Shown here piece by piece: positions 16,083 to 25,103 of a DNA stretch of 51,298 bases; within the stretch, counting starts at the first letter, position 1, and each line of letters starts with the position of its first letter. The position numbers were made by a program, and so were the translations under genes. This DNA comes from Deltaproteobacteria bacterium (GTDB taxonomy: Bacteria > Desulfobacterota > Desulfarculia > Desulfarculales > Desulfarculaceae). The stretch is from contig JAHLLK010000041.1 in the NCBI GenBank assembly GCA_020444165.1, positions 1 to 51,298 of the forward strand. Reading direction: 5' to 3'. Below the pieces are notes generated by a model. That model made no database searches and had not been told where the DNA came from. It was given only the letters and a program-made list of their open reading frames with translations.

Positions 16083-17132
16083 TTAACCCTCCTGCCGGAC
16101 CGTCCGTCCGCTCACCTCCGTAAGGTGGGGATCAGCTACCAAATTTGGGGCCGGTGGGGTAGGCTGCCCCGCCAATTTGGCCGCAGCGACGCGGGCCAGG
16201 CTCTGCAGCAGGGCCACGATGTTGCGGTTGGTACGCTCCCAGAAGTCCTCGCTGTCCTCCCGTTGGTAGTCGTAGAAGCCCTTGCCGCTCTTGACCCCCA
16301 GATCGCCCCGGGCCACCTTCTCCCGGATGGACTCCGACGGTTTATACACCGGATTTTCCGTGGTCTGGAACATGTAGCGCTGGATGTTCAAGATGGTGTC
16401 CAAGCCACACATGTCCACGAACTCCACCGGCCCCACGCTGGAAAGCCGCAGCCCGAAACCATTCTTCACCACGGTATCCACGTCCTGGGGCGTGGCCAAA
16501 CCGGCGTCCACCAGATCCAGGGCCGCGCTCACCATGGCCAGTTGCACGTAGTTGTGGATAAAGCCCGGGTTCTCCCGGCTGGGCACCGGGCGTTTGCCCA
16601 TGCGTTGGAACAAGGCCATGGCCAGGTCAAAGAACTGGTCCGCTGATTTCCGGCCCTTGATCACCTCCACCATGGGGCTCAAGTGGGCGGGGATGGTCCA
16701 GTGCGTGCCCAGGGCCCGCTCCGGATGGCGCATACCCTCGGAGATTTGGCTTATGCTCATGGAGGAAGTGTTGCTGGCGATGATGATTCCGGGTGGCAGC
16801 AGCCCATCGCAGCGGGAAAATACTTCCTTCTTTATGGCCAGGTCCTCGGGCACCGCTTCGGTGACAAAGTGGGCCCTCTTGACCGCCGCCTCCCAGTCCA
16901 GGGTGAACTCCAGCCGCGCCAGGGCTTGCTCAGCCTCAACTTGGCTGAGCATACCACCGGATACCATTTGCTCCAGGTTGCGGCGCACTTTCACCTGGGC
17001 CGCCTCCACGGCCGCGGACAGGATATCCACCCCCACCACCTGATAGCCTGACAGGGCGAACTTCAGGCTGATGTCGGGGCCCATCACCCCGATCCCTATA
17101 ACCGTGACGTTATCAATAGAGTCGATATTCAT
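16083..17132 (-). CDS. 3-hydroxyacyl-CoA dehydrogenase family protein
   Basis: A 349-residue NAD-dependent dehydrogenase. The Rossmann fold starts VTVIGIGVMGPDIS (GxGxxG, about residues 12-17). The family motif ASNTSSMSISQIS follows, then ERALGTHWTIPAHLSPMVEVIKG, which carries the catalytic His (usually GxHFFNP; here HWTIP, so the pocket differs). The C-terminal domain ends with GVKSGKGFYDY. ATG 17132 has AAGGAG 9 bases upstream; a longer frame to 17213 lacks support. It probably oxidises a short 3-hydroxyacyl-CoA or related 3-hydroxyacid; with acetoacetyl-CoA synthetase nearby, 3-hydroxybutyryl-CoA is a candidate. Confidence 0.9.
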   Translation of the reverse strand: MNIDSIDNVTVIGIGVMGPDISLKFALSGYQVVGVDILSAAVEAAQVKVRRNLEQMVSGGMLSQVEAEQALARLEFTLDWEAAVKRAHFVTEAVPEDLAIKKEVFSRCDGLLPPGIIIASNTSSMSISQISEGMRHPERALGTHWTIPAHLSPMVEVIKGRKSADQFFDLAMALFQRMGKRPVPSRENPGFIHNYVQLAMVSAALDLVDAGLATPQDVDTVVKNGFGLRLSSVGPVEFVDMCGLDTILNIQRYMFQTTENPVYKPSESIREKVARGDLGVKSGKGFYDYQREDSEDFWERTNRNIVALLQSLARVAAAKLAGQPTPPAPNLVADPHLTEVSGRTVRQEG

Positions 17133-17147
17133 CAGATAGCTCCTTAT

Positions 17148-17205
17148 GGCCTGGATTCCAACCAGGCCCCTCCTCCGGGTAGGGATTCCCGCCCTACCCG
17201 GAGGA
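17148..17205 (-). terminator. tandem hairpins between the DsrE-like gene and the dehydrogenase
   Basis: Two perfect hairpins: TCCTCCGGGTAGGG/CCCTACCCGGAGGA (17171-17205, 14 bp, 7-base loop) and GGCCTGG/CCAGGCC (17148-17168). There is no U-tract, so they could be partial terminators or mRNA stabilisers within the minus arm. Confidence 0.55.
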
Positions 17206-17277
17206 AAGGCCAACCGCCCAGAGTGACGTACCGCCCCGGACGGCCGGAGGACACGGTGATTACGATTGAATCGGGAC

Positions 17278-17637
17278 TTAAACGCTGAGTACGGGGATCC
17301 CGGCCTTGAGCGTTTCGGTCAAGGGCAGGCCCATGGGCACGACCTCCACCCCCAGGGACTGGAGCCGGGCAGTCAGGCCGTACATCTCGGCGCAGGCCCG
17401 GCAGGCCCGGGTGCTCACCCCGGCCTGCTGGGCCTTGAACAGCTCCTCCTGCAAGAGTTCGCTCTCGCAAAGCAACCGTTGCGCCGCGCCCCACACCAGC
17501 AGCTCCACTTCGGGCCACCAGCCGCGGTCTTTGGCGTTGAAGGCGTACATGAAGACCATGCGCTCCGCCGTCTCCACCTCGCCGGTGGTCCAGAGGATCA
17601 CCACCCTTTGCGGTTGCGCCGCTTCCTCGCAAGCCAT
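17278..17637 (-). CDS. DsrE-like small protein
   Basis: A 119-residue protein of the DsrE/DsrF-like fold: RVVILWTTGEVETAERMVFMYAFNA at the start, ELLVWGAAQRLLCESELL, then the cysteine motif STRACRACAEMYG and LGVEVVPMGLPLTETLKAGIPVLSV. Members of this family bind persulfide on such cysteines or are of unknown function. The ATG at 17637 lies 6 bases after GAGGAG, better placed than ATG 17643. It lies between acetoacetyl-CoA synthetase and the dehydrogenase. A sulfur-relay role is possible but not shown. Confidence 0.8.
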   Translation of the reverse strand: MACEEAAQPQRVVILWTTGEVETAERMVFMYAFNAKDRGWWPEVELLVWGAAQRLLCESELLQEELFKAQQAGVSTRACRACAEMYGLTARLQSLGVEVVPMGLPLTETLKAGIPVLSV

Positions 17638-17824
17638 TTTCATCTCCTCATACCCGTCCCCAGGAGTGTGTCGGAGTAATCGCCCAGGGGTTGTTTTGGG
17701 CCAATTTTCCACTTTCGACGGGATTTCCTGCTGGAAAATGGTTATGGCTCAACCGGCTTAAATTCATGAAGTTTTTTTGGAATTGAGGGATTTACCCACC
17801 TTTTCCCGTTCCTCCGACAGGCTC

Positions 17825-19780
17825 CTAGGACTTGAGCTCGTCCAGCCCGGCGAACAGATCCAGGGCCTGGGGATTGGCCAGGGCCTCCCGGTTGGTCACC
17901 GGCCGGCCGTGGATTACATTGCGCACGGCCAATTCGACCTTTTTCAGGTTGATGGTGTAAGGGATATCGGCTACTTGAAGGACCTTGGCCGGCACATGGC
18001 GGGGGCTGCAGTTGACCCGGACGGCGTTTTTGATCTTCCGTCCCAGATCCTCGTTCAACTGGAGCCCCGGGGCCAACTTGACGAACAGGATCACCCGCAC
18101 GTCGTTTTGCCACTCTTGGCCCACCACGATGCTGTCTTCCACTTCGGGCAAAGGCTCCACCGCGGAGTAGATATCCGCCGTACCGAGGCGCACCCCCTGG
18201 GGGTTCAAGGTGGCGTCTGAACGGCCATAGATGACCATGCCCCCGGTCCGGCTCTTGATCTCGATGTAGTCGCCATGGCGCCACACCCCGGGGAAGCGCG
18301 CAAAATAGGCGCCATGGTATTTGGCCCCGTCGGGATCATCCCAAAAGTAGATGGGGGCCGAGGGGAAGGCTGCCGTGCAGACCAGCTCGCCTTTCTGGTC
18401 GTAGACCGGGCGGCCGGCCTCGTCATAGGCCTCGACCTTCAGACCCAGGCCGCGGCATTGCAGCTCACCCCGGTACACCGGTCCCAGGGGGTTGCCCAGC
18501 GCGAAGCAGCCGTTGATGTCCGTGCCCCCGGACACCGAGGCCAGAAGCAGGTCCTGCTTGATGTCCCGGTAGACGTAGTCGTAACTCTCCGGGGCCAGGG
18601 GCGAGCCGGTGGAGAGGATGGCCCGCAGGGATCCGAGATCGAACGCTCGGCCCGGCTGGAGCCCGGCCTGCTCCAGGGAAGCCAGGTAGCGGGCGCTGGT
18701 GCCGAACACGGTCACCCGGAAATCCTCGGCCAGGCGCCACAGCACCTCGGGACCGGGGTGGAACGGCGAACCGTCGAACAGCACCACCGTGGCTCCGGTT
18801 CCCAGGGCGCTGACCAGCCAGTTCCACATCATCCAACCGCAGGTTGTGAAGTAGAAGATGCGATCACCACGCTTGAGGTCGGTATGCAGCACCATCTCTT
18901 TGAGCTGGTTGAGCAGCACGCCGCCCACCGACTGCACCATGCACTTGGGCTTGCCCGTGGTGCCGGAGGAGTACATGACATAAAGGGGATGCTCAAAGGG
19001 AACTTGCACGAACACCAGTTCCGCGCCCTGGGAGGGGGCCAGGAATTCCTCCCACCCCTCGGCCCTCCGGAGGCCGGTCAGGTCCGGCTCCCCGCCGGAA
19101 AAGGGCACCACCACCACCTTTTGGATGTCTGGCAGTTCGCCCAGGATGGAGGCCACCTTGTCCAGGGCGCTGAAGCTCTTGCCATTGTAGAAATAGGCAT
19201 CCACGGTGAACAGCACCTTGGGTTTGATTTGGCCGAAGCGGTCCAGCACCCCGCGCACCCCGAAGTCGGGCGAGCAGGAGGACCACACCGCGCCCAAGCT
19301 GGCGGTGGCCAGCATGGCCACCACCGTCTCGACGATGTTGGGCATCAGGCCGGCCACCCGGTCGCCCGAACTCACCCCTGCCCGGCGCAGGGAGGCGGCC
19401 AGGGCCGCCACCTGAGCGGCCAGTTCGGCATAGGTCAAGCGACGCTCCCGGCCGTCCTCGCCCCGGAAGAGCAAGGCCTGCCGCTGGTCCCGAAAGCGCA
19501 GCAGGTTTTCCGCGAAGTTCAACTCGGCCCCGCTGAACCAGCGGGCTCCGGGCATCTTGCAGGGGTCGTCCACCACCTGCTGGTACGTCCTGGAGGCCTT
19601 GATGCCCAGGAAATCCCAGGCCAGTCCCCAGAAATCAGGAATATTGTCCACCGACCATTGGTACAGATCGGGGTAGCTGTTTATCTCCGTTCCATGGCGC
19701 CGGTTCACTTCGGCCATGAACCTGGTCAAGTTGGCGGCTGCTTTACGCTCCGGTGAGGGGGTCCAAACAGGCTCCTGCAT
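17825..19780 (-). CDS. acetoacetate-CoA ligase (acetoacetyl-CoA synthetase)
   Basis: A 651-residue ANL-family AMP-forming ligase of the acetoacetyl-CoA synthetase type. It opens with a family N-terminal segment (FMAEVNRRHG, YQWSVDNIPDFW). Motifs: YSSGTTGKPKC for ATP binding, SVSGGTDINGCF, and YGRSDATLNPQGVRLGTADIY, then the C-terminal domain with NLKKVELAVR carrying the acylation Lys. It would activate acetoacetate, or a similar short oxo-acid, to the CoA ester for beta-oxidation. Neighbours are the TRAP permease upstream and the dehydrogenase downstream, which fits import and activation of a short organic acid. Other small acids cannot be excluded. Confidence 0.93.
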   Translation of the reverse strand: MQEPVWTPSPERKAAANLTRFMAEVNRRHGTEINSYPDLYQWSVDNIPDFWGLAWDFLGIKASRTYQQVVDDPCKMPGARWFSGAELNFAENLLRFRDQRQALLFRGEDGRERRLTYAELAAQVAALAASLRRAGVSSGDRVAGLMPNIVETVVAMLATASLGAVWSSCSPDFGVRGVLDRFGQIKPKVLFTVDAYFYNGKSFSALDKVASILGELPDIQKVVVVPFSGGEPDLTGLRRAEGWEEFLAPSQGAELVFVQVPFEHPLYVMYSSGTTGKPKCMVQSVGGVLLNQLKEMVLHTDLKRGDRIFYFTTCGWMMWNWLVSALGTGATVVLFDGSPFHPGPEVLWRLAEDFRVTVFGTSARYLASLEQAGLQPGRAFDLGSLRAILSTGSPLAPESYDYVYRDIKQDLLLASVSGGTDINGCFALGNPLGPVYRGELQCRGLGLKVEAYDEAGRPVYDQKGELVCTAAFPSAPIYFWDDPDGAKYHGAYFARFPGVWRHGDYIEIKSRTGGMVIYGRSDATLNPQGVRLGTADIYSAVEPLPEVEDSIVVGQEWQNDVRVILFVKLAPGLQLNEDLGRKIKNAVRVNCSPRHVPAKVLQVADIPYTINLKKVELAVRNVIHGRPVTNREALANPQALDLFAGLDELKS

Positions 19781-19855
19781 CTCTCTTCACGCCTCTTTTT
19801 TTGTTATTGCTCCCAAAAAACCCGCGCTCCGCTCCGGCCCCGGCAAGGGGCTCTC

Positions 19856-21769
19856 TCAGGCCAGGCTTTTGGCTGTTTTGGCAAAGCACTGCCATTTGCG
19901 GGTTGCCTGCAGCCAGATGATCAGGGCCGCGCCTGCGGCCAGGAAAAGGCCGCCCAGGGGCAATTCGTCGGAGATCTGATACCACATGCCCAAGAAGCAG
20001 ATGCCGTAGGCCACCAGCCGCTCCACGGGGTGAAATCTCCGGACCAAGAAGCCGAAAAGCCCCAAGGACATGAAAAACATGCACAAAAGAGCCATGAAGA
20101 AGTCCCAAACCGTCAACCAACTGATATCGGGAAAAACCAGCAGGGTTTTTTGGTAGATGAACAAGTAGGGAATCAGGAAGGTGGGTATGGCGATCCGCAT
20201 GGACTCCAAGGCCGTGCCCAAAAAGCTGCCGCCGGATAGCTTGGCCGCGGCCAGGCAGCTGATGGCTACCGGTGGGGAGATGGTGGAATACACCGCGAAG
20301 TAGAAGCAGAACATGTGGGCATGGATCTCGGGCACACCCAGTTCCACCAGAAAGGGAGCGATGGTCAGGGCCACCACCAAATAGGCCACCGGGGTGGGCA
20401 GGCCCATGCCCAGGATGATGGAGATGACCATGGTGCCGATGAGTATCAAGAGCAGGTTGTGGGGCACCAGGCCGGTGAGCAGGGCGGTGAGCTTGCCGGC
20501 CAGATTGGTAATGGTGGCCATCTGGGCGATGGGGCCGATGGCCAGCAGCAAAAGGCAAAGTACCACCACCACTTCCAGACCGCCCTGGAAGCCGTCGCGG
20601 AAGGTTTTCAGCTTGGGTCGCCTGCCGCCCTGGAACCAGCACAGAACGATCAGTACTCCTATGCCCGACAAGGCAGCCACATTGGGCGAAAAATACAGCA
20701 GGAGAAGCACCAGCACGGTCAGGAAAGAACCCGCGAAGGTGGGCAGGAGCTGAAAGATCAGCTTGGTATCCACCGGTTCCGTGAGGTAGCCCAGGTTCAT
20801 GGAGCGGGCCTTGAGCAGGATGGCGATGATCACCCCGCCCACGAACAACAAGGCCGGCAGGGTGGCGTCCATGGCTACGTCGATGTAAGCCGTGTTCAAA
20901 AAAGCGGCAATGATGAACGCCGCCAGGCCCAGGATAGGCGGCAGGAACTGACCCGATGTGGAAGCCACCGCTTCGATGGCGCCAGCGAAGTTGGCGCTGT
21001 AGCCGTGTTTTTTCATCATGGGGATGGTGAGCTGACCGGTCAGCATGGTATTGGACACGGCTTGTCCCATCACCGCCCCGGTCATGGCGCTGCCCACGAT
21101 GGCCGGGAAAGCGGCCCCACCCTTGACATGGCGCCCCATCCATTTGCCCAGTTCGATGACCAGGGGCAGCATGCCGATGCCGATGAGCAAGGCAGCGAAG
21201 ATGATCAAGAAGTAGATTTTGTCGGAGGCCATGGGCACAAACCAGAACACCCCGCTCACGGTGTCGAGGCCCATGTAGCTCATGCAGAAGGCTGAGGAGA
21301 ACTCGGCGTGACTCAAAAGAGGGACGCCGGTGAGGTTGCCCCAAAACACATAGGCGATGGCCAGGATGATCATGCAGGTCAGGATGCCGCCCCAATGGTA
21401 CCAATTCAAAATGAGCAGGGAGACCAGCATCACCCAGCCTATGATGATTTGAGGGGACTCGAAGAAGGGCTGCACCTCGGTGAGCCAGATGGCGTTGTAG
21501 CGCAAGTAGGCGCTCGCGACGATGCAGCCTAGGCAGGCCAAGCCCAAAAAGCCCAAACGCAGCCAGAAGTGGAAGTCCTGATGTTTGCTCCGCAACAGGT
21601 TTCGTATCGTCAGGACGGAGATCAGGACCGAGGTGCCCAGGAAAAAGCTGGTGTAGTGCTCCGAGGGGTCCTGAAAAAGATAGATGACCGTGGAAAGGAT
21701 ATACAGAGAGAAGATGCTCCCGAGAACAAAGAACCATTTATCGAGAACATCTGCTACTTTACTCCTCAT
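19856..21769 (-). CDS. TRAP transporter fused permease (4TM+12TM)
   Basis: A 637-residue membrane protein joining the small (DctQ-like) and large (DctM-like) TRAP subunits, the form that pairs with TAXI receptors. Family motifs are GKWMGRHVKGGAAFPAIVGSAMTGAVMGQAVSNTMLTG (in part), GAIEAVASTSGQFLPPILGLAAF and IILGMGLPTPVAYLVVALTIAPFLVELGVP. It uses an ion gradient to import the acid delivered by the receptor. The ATG has GGAGG 7 bases upstream. The receptor gene lies 455 bp upstream behind a strong hairpin. Confidence 0.96.
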   Translation of the reverse strand: MRSKVADVLDKWFFVLGSIFSLYILSTVIYLFQDPSEHYTSFFLGTSVLISVLTIRNLLRSKHQDFHFWLRLGFLGLACLGCIVASAYLRYNAIWLTEVQPFFESPQIIIGWVMLVSLLILNWYHWGGILTCMIILAIAYVFWGNLTGVPLLSHAEFSSAFCMSYMGLDTVSGVFWFVPMASDKIYFLIIFAALLIGIGMLPLVIELGKWMGRHVKGGAAFPAIVGSAMTGAVMGQAVSNTMLTGQLTIPMMKKHGYSANFAGAIEAVASTSGQFLPPILGLAAFIIAAFLNTAYIDVAMDATLPALLFVGGVIIAILLKARSMNLGYLTEPVDTKLIFQLLPTFAGSFLTVLVLLLLYFSPNVAALSGIGVLIVLCWFQGGRRPKLKTFRDGFQGGLEVVVVLCLLLLAIGPIAQMATITNLAGKLTALLTGLVPHNLLLILIGTMVISIILGMGLPTPVAYLVVALTIAPFLVELGVPEIHAHMFCFYFAVYSTISPPVAISCLAAAKLSGGSFLGTALESMRIAIPTFLIPYLFIYQKTLLVFPDISWLTVWDFFMALLCMFFMSLGLFGFLVRRFHPVERLVAYGICFLGMWYQISDELPLGGLFLAAGAALIIWLQATRKWQCFAKTAKSLA

Positions 21770-22169
21770 GAATGCCTCCGAATCTCTGCGGCTGTGAAAC
21801 AGACCATGGGCCGGGAACCTTGCGGGGAAAAGGGGGCTGAGTTGGGCCGACCCAGCCTCCAGCAGGCTGTGCGGCTTCGGTGCCCGCTCTTTTTCTCCCC
21901 CCGCCTCGGATCAAGGGTGGCTTGCCGGATCACCCCGCCTGGCGCCACCCTGCAGTTAAACTCTCTGGCCGCGCGTTAGCTGCCGGTCATCCTCCCCTGA
22001 CCCAAGAACTCCCCGTCTCTCTTCCGGCCCGGAAGCTATGGAAAGGTCTGCCTCGGCCGGTCGGCCCTGGATGATCTCGGAAACGGCTGCCTCGCCTGCT
22101 CCTGCGGGAGCCCGCCCGGGTGCCCTCCCGGATAGCGATCCCTCCCTTGCTGTTCCCGCCCGCTGACCT
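21770..22169. other. non-coding part of the receptor-permease gap
   Basis: About 400 bases between the TAXI receptor and the TRAP permease without a credible gene. Apart from the hairpin at its receptor-proximal edge (22170-22207) and the permease ribosome site I see no distinct signal. Confidence 0.4.
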
Positions 22170-22207
22170 CCCCATCCTTGGGACCGCGCATGGCCCCAAG
22201 GATGGGG
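22170..22207 (-). terminator. strong hairpin after the TAXI receptor gene
   Basis: CCCCATCCTTGGG pairs perfectly with CCCAAGGATGGGG around a 12-base loop, 17 bases after the receptor stop codon. There is no U-run on the minus strand. It probably limits read-through or protects the receptor mRNA, making receptor more abundant than permease. Confidence 0.7.
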
Positions 22208-22224
22208 ATATTCAAAAGAGTCAG

Positions 22225-23331
22225 CTACTTCTCATCCTCGAACCAGAGCTTGACGGGCGATGATTGTTTCGCCTTGTCCCACCAGCCCAGTTCCTTGTAG
22301 GCCTTGATGGCCCCAGGGTGGGTGTTGCTTTCGGTCAGGCCTCCCACCATCAGCTCCGGGCTCCAGATCTTCCACAAGCCGTGTAGTTTGGCCATCTGGG
22401 GACCGAAGTGAGCCACAGCCATTACCAACTTGTAGGCCAGATCGTCGGGGAATTCGACGCTGCAAGCCTTATAACCGCGGTCGGCTCCCACCAGCAAAGG
22501 CTTGGCTTGGTTGGGCAGGGTTCCCGCCGGCACGGTGATGGGCATGTAATTGGTGCCGAACTGCTGGTTAAGCTTTTCGATCACTTCCTTTTCCAGGCCG
22601 AGGTAGTGAATCTCGCGGCCCGAAGCCTCCAGGTTGCGCATGGGGCCGGCCACCAACCAGTTCTTGCCAAAGGGTTCGGCCCCCATACCCATGACGATGG
22701 CGTCAACCTTGCCGTCCAGAAGCTCCTCCACCTCCTTGGCAGGCCCCAGGAAGTAGATGTCGGTGTTCTTCGGGGTGATGCCGTAGCCGAACTCCAGATC
22801 GATGATGGCGTTCATGCCCCAGTCGCTCTGGGTCCGGAGGCCGATGCCCAGCTTCTTGCCCTTCAGATCGGCGATGGTCTTGAGGCTGGGATCAAAGGTC
22901 ACCCACCAGTGCCCCTGGGTCCACCAGGCCTCGCCGTAAAGCAGCTTGAACTTGGCCTTGATGGGCTTGGGGAAGAACTGCGAGAAGGGTTCCTTGCCAC
23001 CCAGAGGGGCAAAGTCCAGCATGTCGTCCTCGGTGGCGAAGATGGTGTTCTTCCACCGGGACTTGTTCATGCCCATTTCACGCAGATTGTAGACGTAGCC
23101 TGGGGTCTCTTGGGCCCGCAGGATCAGGTTGGGGTCCTTGCGGGCGATCAGGCCGCCCAGAATGGTGTCCCCCTCCAGGGGGCCGCAGCCCAGGGGGCAG
23201 AGCAGGACGGTAACCACATCCGCCTTATCCTCTTCCTGAGCCGCTTGGGCCACGCCAGCCGTCAGCAAGGCCAGCAAACTTATAATCAATAGGAATACCT
23301 GGGTGCACCTGCATGTCTTTGTCCAACTCAT
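22225..23331 (-). CDS. TAXI-family TRAP transporter solute receptor
   Basis: A 368-residue periplasmic receptor. The signal peptide includes VFLLIISLLALLTAGVAQA, cleaved near AQA-AQE. TAXI-type features are LREMGMNKSRWKNTIFATEDDMLDFA, LKGKKLGIGLRTQSDWGMNAIID, VEELLDGKVDAIVMGMG, and the C-terminal PELMVGGLTESNTHPGAIKAYKELGWW. ATG 23331 follows GGAGGAGCTACGA. It binds the substrate of the fused TRAP permease encoded next; TAXI ligands are mostly organic acids, and this one is unknown. It lies 185 bp after the LarA-like gene in the same direction. Confidence 0.94.
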   Translation of the reverse strand: MSWTKTCRCTQVFLLIISLLALLTAGVAQAAQEEDKADVVTVLLCPLGCGPLEGDTILGGLIARKDPNLILRAQETPGYVYNLREMGMNKSRWKNTIFATEDDMLDFAPLGGKEPFSQFFPKPIKAKFKLLYGEAWWTQGHWWVTFDPSLKTIADLKGKKLGIGLRTQSDWGMNAIIDLEFGYGITPKNTDIYFLGPAKEVEELLDGKVDAIVMGMGAEPFGKNWLVAGPMRNLEASGREIHYLGLEKEVIEKLNQQFGTNYMPITVPAGTLPNQAKPLLVGADRGYKACSVEFPDDLAYKLVMAVAHFGPQMAKLHGLWKIWSPELMVGGLTESNTHPGAIKAYKELGWWDKAKQSSPVKLWFEDEK

Positions 23332-23515
23332 TCGTAGCTCCTCCCTCCCTCTGGTTATCCAAAGCCATAATGCCTATCAGACAAGACAAGATTTTTATAT
23401 TGGCCGTCTGCCTTCTGCTCCCTCGACGGTTTATTGGGTTGGGGCAGCGCGGCCCCCTCCCGGCCGCCACCGCTTGTCGATCATTGAAAAGTTGACTCTC
23501 CGAACTTGCAGTCAG

Positions 23516-24976
23516 TTATTTGACTACCAGGCGCGGGCGCAGAGTAGTCCAGAACTCCGGCATCGCCAGTACCTGGAGATTTTTGCCCAGGGTGTTCTCG
23601 GTGATTTGCCAGGCATGGTCAAAATCCCGCGCCGGAGTGACGCCCATGTGCCGACAGGCGCCAGGACCGCCAGGGCCTTCCAACTGAGGAGGAGCAATGG
23701 GGTTTTCCCGGGTGGGGACTCCGGCGAAAATTACCTTGGAGGCATGCTCCAGAATGTACTGGCTCTCATACAGGAGCCAGAAAGGATGGATCGGGGCGTA
23801 GGAACCCCGGTAGCGGTAGTCGAAAATAAGGTCTTCACGGTGCAGGAACTCTTCCTCGAACTCCATCATATCGTATGGGGAGTGGCAGCTGCCGTAGAGG
23901 CCGAACACCTCGCGGTAGGAGGAGTGGGCCACCGGGTCGATCTTGCCGGTGCAACGCACGATGCCTATCACCACCCCGCCTTTGCGCAGCATGGGTTTGT
24001 TGTTCCAGATGCGGGGCGGCGCGCAGATGGCGGCCAGGGCAATCAAGGGGTTGGTGGTTTCCCCGTACAGCCCGAAGCGGGGCACGCTCAAAATCACGAC
24101 ATCGGCTTGGGGCACCTCCACGGTGTAGAGGTCCTCGCACAGCTTCCAGGTGGGCTCGTTAAGCTCGGGCGAGTAACCGGCAAACACCCCGGCCAGCTGG
24201 GTGCCCTGACCCATGACCGCATCCACGTAGAAGACACGTTTACCCGTGAACTTCTCGATATGAGCGTGGATCACCTCTTTGTGTTTGCGGTAGTACATGG
24301 TGCGTTGGTCGCCGTGGCAGGATTCCTTGTGGTGCACCACCGGGTAGCCGTGGGTGGAGACCATACTCCGGGAGCTGGCATAGCCGATGATGATTCCCGT
24401 GCCGGTCATGCCGCCCCAGTTGGAGGGGAGCACTGATCCGTTGTAGATGAACAGGTCGGCCTCGGCCAAAAGGCTATTGTACTCGACATAGTCGCCCAGC
24501 TCGGTCACGCCCATGTAGGTCAGGTTCTCGGGGTCGTGGCAGTCGTGATTCAACAGGCGGCTGGCGCTGCCGTCCGGTGCGAAGCGCTGGTAGAGTTCTT
24601 CCCCGAAATAGCGGCGGAACTGATTCTGGGACCATTTGCAATGGTTGCCGTTGCCACTGAGCAGAAATACCTGCTCGTCCTTGACCCCGGCCTGGTTCAA
24701 TACCTCCATGATCACGGGGATCATGATTTTGCGGGGCAGGGCCGGCCGGGTCAGGTCGTCGTGGCCGATGACCACCTTGCCTCCCTTGGGCACTTGGCGG
24801 GCCAGGTCAAAAAGGGAGGGCGCCCCAATGGGGTTCAGGAGGGCCTCCTTGGTGGCCGCGCCCGGATCAGGCAAGAGCGGGGGCGGCGTCATCACCGGAG
24901 TCACCGTATCCTCGGGCACGGTTATCTGGATCTTGCGCTCCCAATAGTCAGCGGTCAGTTGCTTGGTGTGGGCCAT
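23516..24976 (-). CDS. LarA-family (DUF2088) protein with altered cofactor site
   Basis: A 486-residue homologue of the nickel-pincer lactate racemase LarA. Seen: the substrate motif HDDLTRPALPRKIM (D-D-x-T-R-P), NGNHCKWSQNQF (His108 position of Lactobacillus LarA) and a C-terminal domain with VVIGIVRCTGK. In LarA a P-H-x4-G-x-S-G-G-x-K segment supplies His174, a nickel ligand, and Lys184, which holds the pincer cofactor covalently. Here it reads PSNWGGMTGTGIIIG, so by hand alignment His174 is Ser and Lys184 is Ile. The protein may use a loosely bound cofactor, none, or do different chemistry. ATG 24976 follows GAGGAG. Behind a terminator, it probably has its own promoter. Confidence 0.85.
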   Translation of the reverse strand: MAHTKQLTADYWERKIQITVPEDTVTPVMTPPPLLPDPGAATKEALLNPIGAPSLFDLARQVPKGGKVVIGHDDLTRPALPRKIMIPVIMEVLNQAGVKDEQVFLLSGNGNHCKWSQNQFRRYFGEELYQRFAPDGSASRLLNHDCHDPENLTYMGVTELGDYVEYNSLLAEADLFIYNGSVLPSNWGGMTGTGIIIGYASSRSMVSTHGYPVVHHKESCHGDQRTMYYRKHKEVIHAHIEKFTGKRVFYVDAVMGQGTQLAGVFAGYSPELNEPTWKLCEDLYTVEVPQADVVILSVPRFGLYGETTNPLIALAAICAPPRIWNNKPMLRKGGVVIGIVRCTGKIDPVAHSSYREVFGLYGSCHSPYDMMEFEEEFLHREDLIFDYRYRGSYAPIHPFWLLYESQYILEHASKVIFAGVPTRENPIAPPQLEGPGGPGACRHMGVTPARDFDHAWQITENTLGKNLQVLAMPEFWTTLRPRLVVK

Positions 24977-25057
24977 GGTAGTCTCCTCGAATCGCCTGCG
25001 TGTCAGCATTCTCTAATTGAACGGAGCCCCTGGTCGGCCTGAGCCCTAGCCAGGGGG

Positions 25058-25097
25058 CCTAAGAAAAGGGCGCCTCCCGGGGCGCCCTTTTCTTAGG
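25058..25097 (-). terminator. Rho-independent-type terminator
   Basis: A perfect 17-bp stem, CCTAAGAAAAGGGCGCC with its complement, around the 6-base loop TCCCGG. The TTTTCTT strand supplies a U-rich tail in both directions. It lies just after the FAD protein gene and before the LarA-like gene, so it should end transcripts from the sigma-54 promoter, at least in part. Confidence 0.88.
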
Positions 25098-25103
25098 TCT
25101 GAT

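Noticed and set aside
18275..19756. 493-codon plus-strand frame opposite acetoacetyl-CoA synthetase
   Set aside because: Antisense shadow without motifs or ribosome site.
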